A stretch of 64,000 nucleotides of DNA from Bimuria novae-zelandiae CBS 107.79. Taxonomy: Eukaryota; Ascomycota; Dothideomycetes; Pleosporales; Didymosphaeriaceae. Numbering within the stretch: position 1 is the stretch's first letter; each line of letters opens with the position of its first letter. The translations under genes were made by a program, and so were the position numbers. Positions 33,011 through 44,738 of the stretch are shown in pieces. Location of the stretch: the NCBI GenBank assembly GCA_010015655.1, contig ML976680.1, positions 619,517 to 683,516 on the forward strand, read 5' to 3'. The notes below the pieces were generated by a model. The model saw only the letters and a program-made list of their open reading frames with translations, did not search any database and was not told the origin of the DNA.

Positions 33011-34907
33011 TCAAACCTTCGAAAGCAAAAATCCCTCCGGCTGCAACCGCTGAAAAACACTCCCCGGATTATACTTCGCAGCCACTTTCCTCATAAACTC
33101 TAAGCTCTCATCTCCATACGACTTCAACGGATTCTGCTCATACGAAGCGTCATTCAAAAATTCCAGTTCTAGATACGCATCCCGTCTTTTCGCTACTCCC
33201 TTCACCGCGTCCAAGAACCGGCGGATCTGGTCGTGAGCTATTTCATCGAGCGAGTCGTCAGTCCACATTGCTAGGATGCCGACAACTATCGCGATCCTGT
33301 CAGTATGCTTGAAAATCATGGGAGAGAGGGCACAGGGAAACTGATTTGCTTGTTCCTCTTTACGCATATTAAGGACATTCCCCCCACTAGCTCGTGCCTT
33401 CTCAACGGTAGCTGCACCAAGCGGTTGAAGAGTAAACATCATAGTAACCCCCTCCTCCCTTGCAATCTTCTCTAGCAGCCCATGCATTTCCTCATAAAAC
33501 GCGGCATTAGGCCTCACCGTGATCGTCCCCACCGCATATCTACACAGTCCTCAGTCAACCAACCCTATACGCGCCCAAGGTCAAAAACCTACCTGCTCGC
33601 CCCAGGAAATACAGTACCCTCAGCAACGGCGAACTGCGTACTCCTCGTCGGCGGCTCCTGCTCCACCATCCCCGGAATCCCCTCAAACGCGCTGAAAACC
33701 CCAGGAAAGTCTACCCAACCCTGATACATCATCCGCACTAAAAACATAGCTTTCATGATGGTTACCGAGAAGCTGATTTTGTCGTCGGTTTCCATGGCTG
33801 CCTGGATCGCTATTATGGCCGACATGATGCGGGATTTTTCGGAGGCGGGGTAGATTCTGACAGTGTACCAGAGGCGGTAGTTGTGATTGGTGCGGAGGTC
33901 GTAGCAGGTTGCAATGCCTTTGGATAGTTAGGACAATGTTTTGGGGATGGGGTTGGATGAAGGCGTTACCGAAGTTTGGTCCGCCGCCTTTTAGGGCTTT
34001 GAATAGGTCGGGGTGGGTGGAATGATTGACTTGCATGATACGGGAATCTGCTAGGACGAGCTAGGATGTACGTAAGTCGTCGGATAAACTCATGATGGGA
34101 GGGGACTTACTGCGACGTTTTGGAGGTTATCGGCTGTAAAACCCCATTGGTTCGAGAAGTGAGACATCTCACCTATGTACATGTTATCAGCATCGGAAAA
34201 AAAAACTGAGGGAGAGGCAACGAAGCGGAAGAAAATCCCACTTACCCCCCCAGAATCAAACCGCCCACTCCAACACCCTTGACCCGACCCCCAGCAACAG
34301 CGCGCCCATGCCCTTCCAACCGCTCGTAAACGTCCTCCCAAACAGCACCCGGCCCTATAGACGCAATCTTCTTATCCTTTGACAGCGTAACGCTATTCAA
34401 AGCTCCCAAGTCAATAAGAACCCCCGACCCATCAATACTACCAAAGCCAGGATTGGGATTATGACCCCCACTGCGTACGGCAAACTTGGCCTTCAGTGAC
34501 GTAACAATTCGGAGCGCGATAGCCACCTCGAGTGGCGTTCGGACCTGGATAAAGCACGCGGCGGGTAGCCGGCGCATGGTTGACCTTTATAACCAGACGT
34601 GAGCTAGAGTCATCTTCGTGGGTGGCACAGCACGTCACACTTACCAATTCAACTGTTTACTTTCTTCGTAAGCGGCGTTTTTAGGCATTACGGCGCGGGC
34701 GCCGAAGACGAACTGCGCAGCCTTGCACGCAAGTTGAGCTCGAGCATCATCGGGTAAAGAGGAGTCTTGACTCTGTACCCCGATGGCATCGAGTTCCTTT
34801 GAGTGATCTAGAATGATGCGAGAGACGTCTGTGTCATGGATTGCGGTTAGAGGATCTGAATTTGCCCCAGAGGACGACAGAGCAAGTAGATCTTTGGAGA
34901 GTGACAT
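33011..34907 (-). CDS. BBE-type FAD-linked oxidoreductase, one-base frameshift at an exon end
   Basis: Six exons: 34645-34907, 34246-34584, 34111-34172, 33970-34060, 33593-33917 and 33011-33539; about 535 aa. FAD_binding_4 motifs: AKFAVRSGGHNPNPGF (the His can carry the flavin covalently), GAVWEDVYERLEGHGRAVAGGR, GVGVGGLILGG, FSNQWGFTADNLQNVALVLAD and LFKALKGGGPNFGI; the C-terminus YGDESLEFMRKVAAKYNPGSVFQ is the berberine-bridge element. All junctions are in phase except exon 2 to 3: a run of seven G (34245-34251, minus strand) precedes the TAAG of the donor, and GT-AG splicing gives an immediate TGA. With six G the product would match the family exactly. This is either a sequencing or assembly slip or a real null. 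No signal peptide is apparent. The family oxidises alcohols, sugars or secondary metabolites. Confidence 0.8.
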
Positions 34908-35715
34908 TGAAGAGTAGAGCTAATGCGAGTCTCGAGAATAAACGCCAAAGTGAAGAGATAAGAACCAAATATCACGGTGAATATTAAGGCAAACAGAGCG
35001 GAAAACATGATGGAAGTACTGGAGGAGAAGATGAGGCACAGTCGCGTGCACTTAGAATACTGCACGTCTTGCTCTGACACTTTTAGTAGCCGCGCGGCAC
35101 TATCAATGTCATGCTTGTTGGAGGCGATACTTGTCTTACGCACCAGGAAGAGTACTCTGAAAGATACAATTTAGACGTCTTTCCGCCCTCGGTCGCGATG
35201 GTCAGCGGAGCACTTCTCTTCGAACTCCTCTAAAAACGACCAAAAAACATCAAGACATTTTTATCCAACAATCTTGGAGGCAGTTTCTGCGCCACCGATC
35301 AGTGTGTTAGTACGGACGCGCGCGGTTCGGGCATATAGCGACAAGTTCTGCGCCGCGCCATTAGAACTGTGCCACTCGCACCTGCGCGCAATATAGTAAC
35401 ACGCAATTGCCATCTCCCGGAGTAACACACATACCAGACATAGTATAATGTTTAGTTGTTCCATTTTTGTCTCTACCAAAACAACAAGACCTCAGCTCGC
35501 GTTTACAAAGGTACACACCATGCCTGACCCAAAAATGCTGCTCAGGCCACTCCAAATCCATTGACGCCAATGCACATGCATACGTGGATCTGCTTCTGCC
35601 AGACCGTATCCTGTCCTGGTATCGTAACATGGAATCCCACAGCGTTCCCTCATCCCCACAAGCGGTCCCTTTTCTGTATCCTCTGATCTGATTCAATGCT
35701 GTGACTTTATCGACC
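34908..35715. other. Intergenic between FAD oxidase and eIF3e
   Basis: About 800 bp; short ORFs only. Promoter of the FAD oxidase expected at the left end. Confidence 0.5.
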
Positions 35716-37130
35716 TCACTTCGCTACCGCTGCGCTCAGGACCTGTGTCCTGAAGAAGCCGCCCTTTGTCCGCTCGATGACTTGTTGGTATACTGATTGC
35801 GGCGGGTGGTTCATAACGACTGTGCCGGCCTGGTAATCGATCTTCGCATCGACGCGGGTATCCCGGATGAGGTTGACGATCCACTTTTCACCCTCGTCTT
35901 GTGAGAGGCCGAGGCGAGTCGAGAGATCGCTGCTTGGTGTTAGAGATGAGTCTCATCGTGCGCTATTGTGCACTCACTTGATGTCGATTCTTTGGTGAAT
36001 CTTGCAGTAGCTCTCGGAGATGAGATGCCTTGCGGCCTCGACGAAAGGACCAGCAGACTGCAACAGGAAGAAGTCGTTCTCCAAGATCTGTTCCGACTCG
36101 CTGAGCTTCTTCTGTGCCTCCTCGAAGTCGAAATCGATGTATAGCGCCTTGATGAAGTCGGTGACGGGATCGCTGTACTCGTAGCCTTCTTGACGCACTA
36201 TCCGGATGAGATCCTTCAACTGCTTCTGGTATGTGCCCTGGTTGCGACCGGCGTTTCGCGCGGTGATGACCGAGGTCGCGAGGTATCGTAGGATCCAGGG
36301 GCAGTTGGTCTGAATGGTGTTGATGTACGCCGGTTGGAAGAAAGTCTCGGTGATCTTCTCGCGAGCAGCCTCGTCGTTGAAGAGCGGAAAGAGCGACCAG
36401 TGGATCAGCCAAGTGCGCTGCTGCAGCTGGGCGAGCGGGTTGGTCATGAGGCGGCCGTCGATCAGCTCCTTAATCTTCTCGATTTCCGCGATGGCAGACT
36501 CCCACTCGGTGGAGAGGATTTCGCAGGCGAGCTTTCCCCAGGTGGCCTCGCGCTCTTTGTCGTTGTCGGTGGTCTAGCAGCCAGTTAGCACTCGCACCGG
36601 GCCAGAACTTCGCAGAATAGGCATACCAAGATACGGTAACGCGTGAGCAAGTCCGCAGCATCGCCGTACAGACCGCAGCCATACTTGAACTGGGCCTCCT
36701 CGTACAGCTGCTCGACCATCTGCACAGTCACGCCATGCTCCTTCTCCAAAAAGGCCAAATTCTGCTGCTTGTCGCTGCGCAGGCTGCCGAGCACGGTCTC
36801 GTCGGTCAAGAGCTCCATAAGCTTGCTTGTAGACTCCTCCAGCTGTGCCAGGCGCTTCTTCTCCTGCTCCTGCTTCTGTAGGTATTCATCGGGGATCTGG
36901 TCGAGGTTGTTGATGTTTTGCGCGAGTTGGCCGACGTAGCCGGTCATGTAGGTGGGCTTGAGGAGCTCGAACAGCACCTTCTGCTTCTCGATGGGCTGTT
37001 CCTCGTCTTCGGCGGGCGGCGGGAAGTTGAGCAGCGGGTAGAGCAGGTGGCGGTCGAAGTGCGGCATCATCTGCGGCAGGAGACTGTACTTGTCGGCGAT
37101 GGACTCGCCGTTGGTGGCTGCGGACGCCAT
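35716..37130 (-). CDS. INT6: Translation initiation factor 3 subunit E (eIF3e/Int6)
   Basis: Three exons: 36627-37130, 35978-36573 and 35716-35929, with introns of 53 and 48 bp in phase; 437 aa, close to the usual 440-450. The start is the ATG at 37130 ([20 protein letters not shown]); the ORF runs further upstream but that part lacks similarity and overlaps the promoter. The eIF3e N-terminal domain is clear: [16 protein letters not shown] and [15 protein letters not shown]. The PCI region includes [27 protein letters not shown] and, in the last exon, [20 protein letters not shown] with the winged-helix end [20 protein letters not shown]. It is a subunit of the eIF3 complex recruiting mRNA to the 40S ribosome. 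Head-to-head with mL49. Confidence 0.97.
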
Positions 37131-37421
37131 GCTGGGTGTTTTCTTCGCGGGGGGCGTGTCGCGGGGACGGTTTGCGAAGAGGCGCGCGGTCGTGGCGGGT
37201 CGGAGAAGGCTGGTGAGTTGCGGGCAGAAATTCGACGTGGTGGTGGGGTCACGCTTTGCTGGGACCAAAATGACTGTGCGTAGCGAGCACCCCTGCAACG
37301 CTAAACTTTTGGTGTTGACGGCCGCGAGACGCATCGCAGAGCTTGCATCATTTGCAGACGGGCGCGCCAATTCATTCCTCTTCTTGTTCGTTGTATTATA
37401 TTTCACCTTTGTAACCGAGCA
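37131..37421. promoter_or_regulatory. Bidirectional promoter, eIF3e / mL49
   Basis: 291 bp between the two divergent start codons, so both core promoters must lie here. No obvious TATA box near either start, which is normal for housekeeping genes. Confidence 0.6.
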
Positions 37422-38391
37422 ATGCCGCGGATACAACCTCTTCTGCCACTGCTGAGGCCATTGGCAGTCCCCAGGCGTGCGGCGTGTAAGCAGCTCTTCC
37501 GCTTCTCGACTGCAACCAGACTGCGCGTCAAACGTACGTCCTGATTGACCTAGAAGCTATACAGGATTAATACGATCTTATAGAACCCCCTGCAACCACA
37601 TTGGGCGCTTCCTCGTCCGTCTCGAAGCCACCAAAGGCGCTCAAAACGTCACCTGAAGCTCCCTCAAACCCCAAAGACGCCTCCCGCGCAGCCGACCTCG
37701 CAGCCGCAGAAGCTGCCACCGACGCTGACAACGCGAATGCTCCGACCCCCAAGCCCACGCTTCCATCGGAGCGGACCGAGTCACCAGCTTCAAGCGAGAC
37801 CAAAGTCGCAGACAACGTCCAACCATCGACCACCACCGGGGCAACCTCAGACGCAGCCACGAACCTCGAAACCGTCAAGGCAAAGCCATTCAAGGGTGCG
37901 AAGAAAGCAAAAAAGCCAAAGTCCGCAGACGACGTGCAGCCCCCGTCAGGTTCGACACCCAAGGCACCCTCAAACCTCAAGACCGTCAAGCCCAAGACGT
38001 TCAAAGCGCCCTCGAAACCCGGCATGGCCCAGCCCAGCCCAGCACAGAAATTCACAATCGAGCTTCCCCCGCCGAAATACCACGTCGCGCGCTCGTCGAC
38101 CAGGAACCTGCCCATATACTCAGACTACAAGCGAGGAGGAAACCTGCACCTGACCACGGTACGGAAGATTACGGGGGATTTGTCGGCACTGCGGGATGAG
38201 CTGAGAGTGTTCTTGAACAAGAAGAACGAGGATGTTAAGATTAACAGTCTGACGCAGCAAGTTATTGTGAAGGTATGTTGCCGTATTTACGAGCTTGAAG
38301 GTCTTCCGATTGAAGGATGGCAATACTAACTAGTAGGCAGGGTCACCACGTACCGCAGATAACCCAGTTTCTGCAAGCTAGGGGCATGTAA
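37422..38391 (+). CDS. IMG2: Mitochondrial large ribosomal subunit protein mL49 (Img2)
   Basis: Three exons: 37422-37533, 37584-38272 and 38341-38391, with introns of 50 and 68 bp in phase; 283 aa. The N-terminus is a mitochondrial presequence (PRRAACKQLFRFSTATRLR), basic and hydroxylated without acidic residues. A 120-residue low-complexity Ala/Pro/Lys/Ser linker with repeats (LKTVKPKTFKAPSK, LETVKAKPFKGAKK) follows. The Img2/mL49 domain is at the end: YHVARSSTRNLPIYSDYKRG, LTTVRKITGDLSALRDELR, LTQQVIVK and, in the last exon, GHHVPQITQFLQARGM. The long linker is unusual beside yeast Img2, but low-complexity inserts are common in fungal mitoribosomal proteins. Confidence 0.93.
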
Positions 38392-38934
38392 GATTCTAGT
38401 GTAGATGGAAGTGTACATGTTGTACTATATGTAAAGAATATGGGCCCAAGGCCTGGATAGTTTATGGAGGGGTATCAGAACAATCCATGTGAGCTTCGTA
38501 CGTCTGCCTCATTCTTATCAGCTCGATGTCTTGTCCTTCCATGCCTCATCGCGTGCTTTACCCTGCCATCATCTATCCATATTCTCAACTGCCGTCCTCC
38601 CTCATAATTGCTTCATAATTCCCAATGGCAGCAACCTCCTGCAGTCTGTACTTGCAGTCTGTACTCGAAGCTTCATCAAAGCCTCTTTACGTTAAACTTG
38701 AGCACAAACCGCCGTCCAGTTCACCCAGGCTCACTCACCACGCAAAATTATGAAGCAGATTGATCGAACATCTCAATTTTTCGAATTATCTAGCAGAGCT
38801 GCACACATACTCTAGATCGGCATGTATGCCAACCATTTTCACATCCAAACTCCATCCACAGACGCTTCCCACACTACCCTCAAAATACGACCTTCTTTCC
38901 GTCAATGCTTAGTGCGGGACAGCTCCAAGTGACT
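38392..38934. other. Intergenic between mL49 and cysteine-rich gene
   Basis: About 540 bp between converging 3' ends; nothing seen. Confidence 0.5.
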
Positions 38935-39936
38935 CTAGTTCCCGTCATCGAGCTTGGGGGGATGATGCATACCCCCGCACCCAGGACATTGGTTGCAATA
39001 GTCGAGGCTGCAGACTTTGTTTAGACACACCTGATCGCCATGCTTACAGCGGATCAAGTCGTACATGCAACTGAAGCAACGGTTGCTATTCTCGTCCGGA
39101 ACGGGGGAGACCTCTGGGGCCCGGTCATCGAGCTTGATATTGCGGGCGTCCAAGGGCACCGGGGGATACATGTGCGAGCACCCAGGGCAAGTGTTGCAGG
39201 GTTCGAGGCTGCAGGCTTCTTTTCCACACGCCCGATCGCCCTTGCAGGGGACCAATACGTTCAAACAATCGAAGCAGCGGGTGCTCTTCTCGTCCTGAAC
39301 GGGGAAGGCATCTGGGGTCCGGTCATCGAGCTTGGGGGGATACAGACCCGCGCATCCAGGGCAGCGACGGCAGTCTGGAAGACAGGCTCTATCTTGACAC
39401 TCCCGATCGCCAATTGCACAGAGCATCAACCAGTTCAAGCAAATTTGGCAGCGCTGGCTATTCTCGCTCCGTGGAGCTGGAGCTAGCGGGGTGGAGTCGC
39501 ACCAACGGCAAGAGCCGCAAGTCTTCTTGTCGCATATCTTCTTCTTGCACGGAAGGTCCTTGGGATTGCACTGGAAGAAGTCGGCCTGGCACTTGATCGG
39601 GCACAAGGCATTCTCGTCGCGGGGAGCTGGAGCTAGCAGAGGAGAGTCCACAGCGGCTGCTTCTGGGCAGAAACCGCAAGTGTTGCAAGAGTTGTCCGCC
39701 TTGTGGCAGATACCTAGGTAACACGCCGAATCTCCAAAGCGACAGCTTGTGCATGTTAGTACCACGAGCTACCCCAGGATGAGCAATACATACCCATAAA
39801 ACTCATTCAAACAAGAGATCGGACAGGCTCCGTCGCCCTCACGGAGACCCGGAACCGTCGGAGGGGAGTACGGGCCGTCCGCCGGAAGGGCGGCGACAAG
39901 CGCGATGCACGAGAGCATCAGCAAGAGGAGCTTCAT
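38935..39936 (-). CDS. Secreted protein of five tandem eight-cysteine modules
   Basis: Two exons, 39794-39936 and 38935-39745, with a 48 bp intron in phase; 317 aa. The signal peptide is MKLLLLMLSCIALVAA. The mature protein holds five modules of about 35 residues, each with eight cysteines spaced C-x2/3-C-x6-C-x6/7-C-x4-C-x3/5-C-x2-C-x2-C (for example CFDCLNVLVPC and CSLEPCNTCPGC), 40 cysteines in all. Linkers are Pro-rich and repeated: LAPAPRDEN, LAPAPRSEN, KLDDRTPDAFPVQDEKS, KLDDRAPEVSPVPDENS. The intron splits module 1, and the short tail PPKLDDGN ends like an unfinished linker. I do not recognise the family; it is not CFEM, hydrophobin, LysM or Ecp6. Disulfide-rich tandem structure suggests an apoplastic effector, antimicrobial or wall protein. 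A TATA box lies 93 bp upstream. Confidence 0.85.
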
Positions 39937-40028
39937 CTTGTCAGTGAGGTTGTGTGGCTGGTGTATGCTTGGTGGTAGGAAGGAGTGAAGAGGGTGGAGG
40001 GGTAGAAGCTGGGGAAAGGTCGAAGGGC

Positions 40029-40036
40029 TTTATATA
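40029..40036 (-). promoter_or_regulatory. TATA box of the cysteine-rich secreted gene
   Basis: TATATAAA on the minus strand, 93 bp upstream of the ATG at 39936. Confidence 0.55.
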
Positions 40037-40366
40037 GCTGCGTGGGAAAGAGCAAACGCAGTAACAGCAGTAACGAAGGCGGTGGCGGCATAAGCGAACA
40101 GAGTAAAGGCAAGAGCGAGCGCAGTCGAGGTAAGAGCGACCGAGTAAAGGCAGGAGCGAACGCTTCAAGGTAAGAGTAACCGCTTGTCTGCCGCTCCGTC
40201 TCACATGCGCCCTTGAGTTGAACTTTGAACAAAATATAGACTTTCTTAGCGAGCTTGCTGTTTGAACTTGCCACATGAATTGGACAGATTTTCACTTTAC
40301 CTGAAGTGTTGAGGTGGATCCTACCGTCTAGCAATCTGCGTACCTGAGTCGATGTAGCTTTTCTTT

Positions 40367-40465
40367 AACGACCTGAACAGATCATGCGACACACGGCAAC
40401 AAGAAACGCACAATGATCACAGCAACAGAAGGGCTCACCGAAACAAGACACAGAAATAGGGCGGA
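40367..40465 (+). repeat. Dispersed repeat A, copy 2
   Basis: Aligns with 5728-5829. This copy keeps more C and G (GATCATGCGAC, GCAACAGAAGGG), so copy 1 looks like the more RIP-mutated one. Confidence 0.6.
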
Positions 40466-41187
40466 GATACGTGCGGTGATGGCGCAGGAGAATATTGGGC
40501 GGTAATTCCCGCTCGTTTGCTCCGGTTGAAGAGTTTTACGATCCCATTCTGTATGCCAAACGGTGTGTGGTGGTGGAATCGAGAATACATTGTAGTGGCA
40601 TGGCTTGGCGAGCTTGATAGCACAGCGAGTAGCATCTCTTGCTGGACAGTATACTCGAATATTACTAAGAATACTGGGCATGGAGTTGGGGGAACAAGAG
40701 TTTAGGACAACAGTTAGAAGCCTTGGGGGTTTGCGCACTTCAACCAGTGCAATGCTCGCATTGTAATTTATGTTGTACATCGCACATCTATCCAGGTCGT
40801 TGACGACAAGGCAAAGACGCTCTGGAGTTGTCACCATGCTGTTCAAGCCCGTCAAATTTCGTACAACGAACGGTATACGAGCTGCCGTAACAACACAGGC
40901 TGTACAAAGCCGGAGAGAATAATAGCTCGGGGGGAGATATCGAACAGGAGCCATTGCGCCTAGGGTTGCACGAGGAGGCACATTAACCACATAGCTCAGC
41001 ACTTTCAGAGCATGACGAACATGTGCGAAATTGTGAACCGTGCACTATTTCTGTCTGTGTATCTATTCTACGTCCCTATTCAATCAACCCGAACTCTCCC
41101 CAAGCTCCACTCACTGCTATCTCGCGAAATGAAGCCGTATTACACCCCGACACAGCGCTGACCCTCACTAATCTATCTTGAATCCGC

Positions 41188-42970
41188 TCAAGCCTTCGCA
41201 GTGCCGTTGTTCGCCTGGACGTACTCAGACATCATCTTGGTGATCGGCGCCTGTCCACCCCATTTCTGCATCTCAGCCATGCGCTGGATCTCACGCATGG
41301 TGATGATGACCTGGCCCTTGGCGGGGTTGGTGTCCTTGGGAGCGTCCTGACGCTTCATCTTGGGCTCCGCGGGTGCAGTACCGTTTCCGGCTTCGGGCTT
41401 AGCGGATCCCTCAGGCTTGGGAGCCTCTCCAGCAGGAGCAGCACCAGAGGGCTCGGCCGCGGCAGGAGGCTGGGCACCTCCGGCAGGCTCAGGGGCAGCG
41501 CCTTGAGGAGCAGCAGCACCGCCCGCCTGCATGGTGAGGATGTACTCTCCATCAACCTGGGAGACGGGGAAGGCAACGCGCATGTTCACAGTATCGAGGA
41601 CGACGTTGGCCTGAACGGGAGTGAAGGTGGGTGCAAGGAGAAGCTGAGTAGCGACGGGGTTGTTTCCGGTGGTTGGAGTACCCTGCTGCTGGCCGGTCTG
41701 CTGTCCAGTACCTTGCTGTGCAGTAGGTTGCTGTCCGGTAGGTTGCTGAGTCTGTCCAGTCTGCCCGGTCTGGTCAGTCTGCCCGGTCTGGTCAGTTTGC
41801 CCGGTCTGGCCTTGCTGAGTCTGACGTCTCTCGATCGCAGTCCTAACATCATAACGTCCACGCTTCTGGGGTGCGGCACCGGTAGATCCAAGGTTGGCCG
41901 TAGCACCACCGGGGTTCCCGAGCACGCTGCGTTGTGCAACACCGAGAGTGACCTGACCGTCAGGCTGGACACCGGCAGCTTGCATCATGGAGGCGATACG
42001 CTGAGCATTGACTGTGGATATATTAGTCCATGTTCATGATGGGCACTAAACTGGACTCACGGGGCATCTGGATCACAGTGACCTGCTGGTTGAGGTTGGG
42101 CTGGACGCCAGCAAGGTTGGTCGTAACAGAGTAACGGTAGTCGTCTAATTCAGTGGGTTAGCATCAATTGTTCACCTTAAGGATATCGGACAGAACTCAC
42201 TGACTGACTTCTGGCCCTGAAGAGCAGCCAACATGCCTGAGTCGATGCCTTTCTTGACATTCACATTCATCGTCATAGGCTGCGTCGCCTTGACAGACAT
42301 ACGGAAACCGTCTGTAAACTCGTTCTCCTGCAGTCCAGTTCCGGTGACGGTGACCTGGGATGCTTGATCATTGCCGAAGGTAGTGAGCTGCGTCTCAGTG
42401 CCTTGGGTCTGACGTCCGACCATCATGTATTCGCCATCGAGGTTCTGGAGCTTCACCATGCGTACAGTCATGTCTGTGTTGTTGATGCTTCGAATCGACT
42501 CTTGAATCATCCAGGTTTGCCTGTCGGGCGACAGCATCGCAACGTATGCGTTGTCGGGTTGGACGTTCGCTTGTTGGAGCCCCTGCTGCGTCATGGCCAT
42601 CTCAATCTGTCCACCGACTAGATCCTTCGCACCATTTGTGCTGATGACCATAGACGTCTGCTGGAGAGCGATGAACGGGCTGCCGGTTGAGCCAGTGACC
42701 TGGTTGGCAGAGATGGATGGCGTTTGTTGATTGACGATTAACTGTTGCTGTTTCTGTGAGAAGGTTTCCACTTTCGATCCGTCTTGGAATTGAAACGAGT
42801 TAAGTTGCATCTGATGTTGTCAGTACCATACATCGTATCCGAGAGAATGTGTATCCACTTACATCGCCATTGAGATTAAGTACTTGGTTGAATTGTGCCT
42901 GCTGCTGCGCCAGCGCTGGCGAGAAGCTAAGCAGCAGGAAGAAAAGGGAAGAGACAGTACCAGACGTCAT
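41188..42970 (-). CDS. Secreted Gln-rich repeat protein of unknown function
   Basis: Four exons: 42863-42970, 42201-42810, 42061-42144 and 41188-42011, with introns of 49-56 bp in phase; 541 aa. The signal peptide (MTSGTVSSLFFLLLSFSPALA) is followed by a QQQAQF start. The first 300 residues read as a folded, Gln- and beta-rich domain (VNQQTPSISANQVTG, GGQIEMAMTQQGLQQANVQP). Then comes a tandem TGQ/TDQ stretch (QTGQTDQTGQTDQTGQTGQT; DNA 41755-41820), an AAPQGAAPEPAGGAQPPAAA region and a conserved-looking helical end (ITMREIQRMAEMQKWGG). Dibasic sites (QKR, ERR, MKR) could be cut by Kex2. No cysteine framework, GPI signal or enzyme motif. A cell-surface or spore-wall role is a guess. It is adjacent to, and on the same strand as, the cysteine-rich gene. 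Confidence 0.75.
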
Positions 42971-44738
42971 TTTGAAATAGATAAACCACCTGGGTTCGTA
43001 AAATTAATACAAGAAAAAAAAAAGAGTTAGAGTCTAAGTGAAAAATTAGAAAGGAACGGCGAGCTACTGTTCAGCCTAGCTGAGCAGTGGCGCTGATATA
43101 CTACGAAGGCAGACTAAATATGAGGGCACCATGTTGCATATACAGCCACCGGCGTAAACCATATCCGTCAACGGAAGGACTGTGTCATGTTAGATGCGGG
43201 AGAGAGAAACTCCTGGATCCGGTCTAGTCAGGCATCTGGGCAGCACGATTCCTGAAGGTTCTGTCAGAAGCCTGGTCGCATCATTGGCGTTCCGTGGAAA
43301 GCAGGTGACGGAAGCTGTGAGTACGGATACTCTCCTGTCGGTTACTGTCAGTCCGACTTGGCAAGGTATCCAATGTGCGTTGTGTCTGTTTCATACAGAC
43401 CTGGATTGTTTAGTTTAGCACATCTGAGGCGCAAAGCTTGGCCGAAGATCCATCGCGAGACGATCGTAGCGTTGGTGAAACTCCCCGCCACATCATGACT
43501 GGCCCGTTTCTCCGTATGAGGGGTGAATGGTCTCCATCACGGAGTTTCGTTAGGAAGTGCATTGTGAAGCACGTGGCGAGAACTTCAAGGGCTTGAGTCG
43601 TAGCAGTATGTGTTATTGGCTTGCTGTCGGATTGGTCCATGCCGTACTGAACTCTTCAGAAAAATTTAACGCCCGCTTAGTACGGATTGCAATCGACCCT
43701 GAACGGTGCGCCGCCATTTTGGGGTCTAAAATAGAGAGGATGCTCTGAAGTGATGTTTCGCGTGAGCGGTTTCACTTGACCTCTGCAGAGTCACGCCGGT
43801 ATTCGAGTCGCCAAACCATGTTGAAGAGGCTCTGCAGTCACCGATCGAGGTCTGTGACCCCAGGTGGTCAAACACGAACGTCTGGGAAACGTTTCGCCGA
43901 TCTCGCCCTCGGATGCCTGTCATCGGCTACGCCCCAAATGGTTAGTGAGACTCAAAAAGCAACATCAAGCCTCGCCACGTCTCCGCATCCAACACTTGAA
44001 ATTCTTACGGTTGCGCAATGTGGATGTCCACTCTTCGGGCAGGTTGTTTCGTACGCTGTACCTAGGCAGCAGTGTGGGGGTGGAATTGAGGTGCTTCAAC
44101 AAGGGGGTTGTCGGGGATGTGACCCGTGGAAATGCGCGTGCAGAGCTTTTCATCAGCACCGGCAGCTCACAATGTGGATGTCCAGCGGTGTGCTTAGCAT
44201 GGACAGTATATGAAGTCATTTGAAGAGTGCAAACAGGCGTGGCAGTCGCGTCCTCTTGAAAGCCGAGGTAATATGGCATTTGTTACATGCATGTAGTAGT
44301 ATACTACAAAGTTCCCACGGCGTTTTTGCACTTAGTTGATGATTAGCTTCTCGAAGCTTGCAATATTAAAACAATACATTTTGCCTATCCCGTGGATACC
44401 AGTGAGCGTTGCGCACCTGACCGGGATTCCTCGCCGCTCACTGTCTATGTACAAGGGGAGTGAAAATGCCTCACAGATCAATGCCATTCACATTGGTACT
44501 CCCGCCTATTTTGTTGGCCCTATGGAGATGGCTGAGGAATTCAGAAGGACTGCGACGAGGTGAGCGCAGGCACAAAAAGCAGGGAAACTTGTCAAGTGGT
44601 CACACGAATCAATGGCCATGATAGTGGTATTAGACTTTGAATAGAATTTTTCTACCTTGTTCTGTGAACGCCGTATTATGCCCAGGTCGCACAGTTACAT
44701 AATGACAACAAGGAACAATCTCCCACCATTAAAAACCC
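42971..44738. other. Intergenic left of the melanin pair
   Basis: About 1.8 kb; several overlapping short ORFs, none with coherent protein character. No transposon ends found. Confidence 0.5.

Larger units (their letters stand above)
39937..41187. other. Intergenic between the two secreted-protein genes
   Basis: About 1.25 kb. It contains the TATA box of the cysteine-rich gene, a stretch of GAGCGA/GTAAGAGCGA-like short repeats (about 40040-40180), dispersed repeat A copy 2, and a 190-codon minus ORF (40382-40954) that overlaps the repeat and has no recognisable domain. Confidence 0.5.

Noticed and set aside
36585..37436. N-terminal extension of eIF3e to 37436
   Set aside because: The extra 102 residues are not family-like and run over the shared promoter into the mL49 start; the ATG at 37130 gives the normal length.
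40382..40954. 190-codon minus ORF from the ATG at 40954
   Set aside because: No domain or coherent composition, and its 3' end overlaps dispersed repeat A; its resemblance to a short ORF at 5729 follows from the shared repeat.
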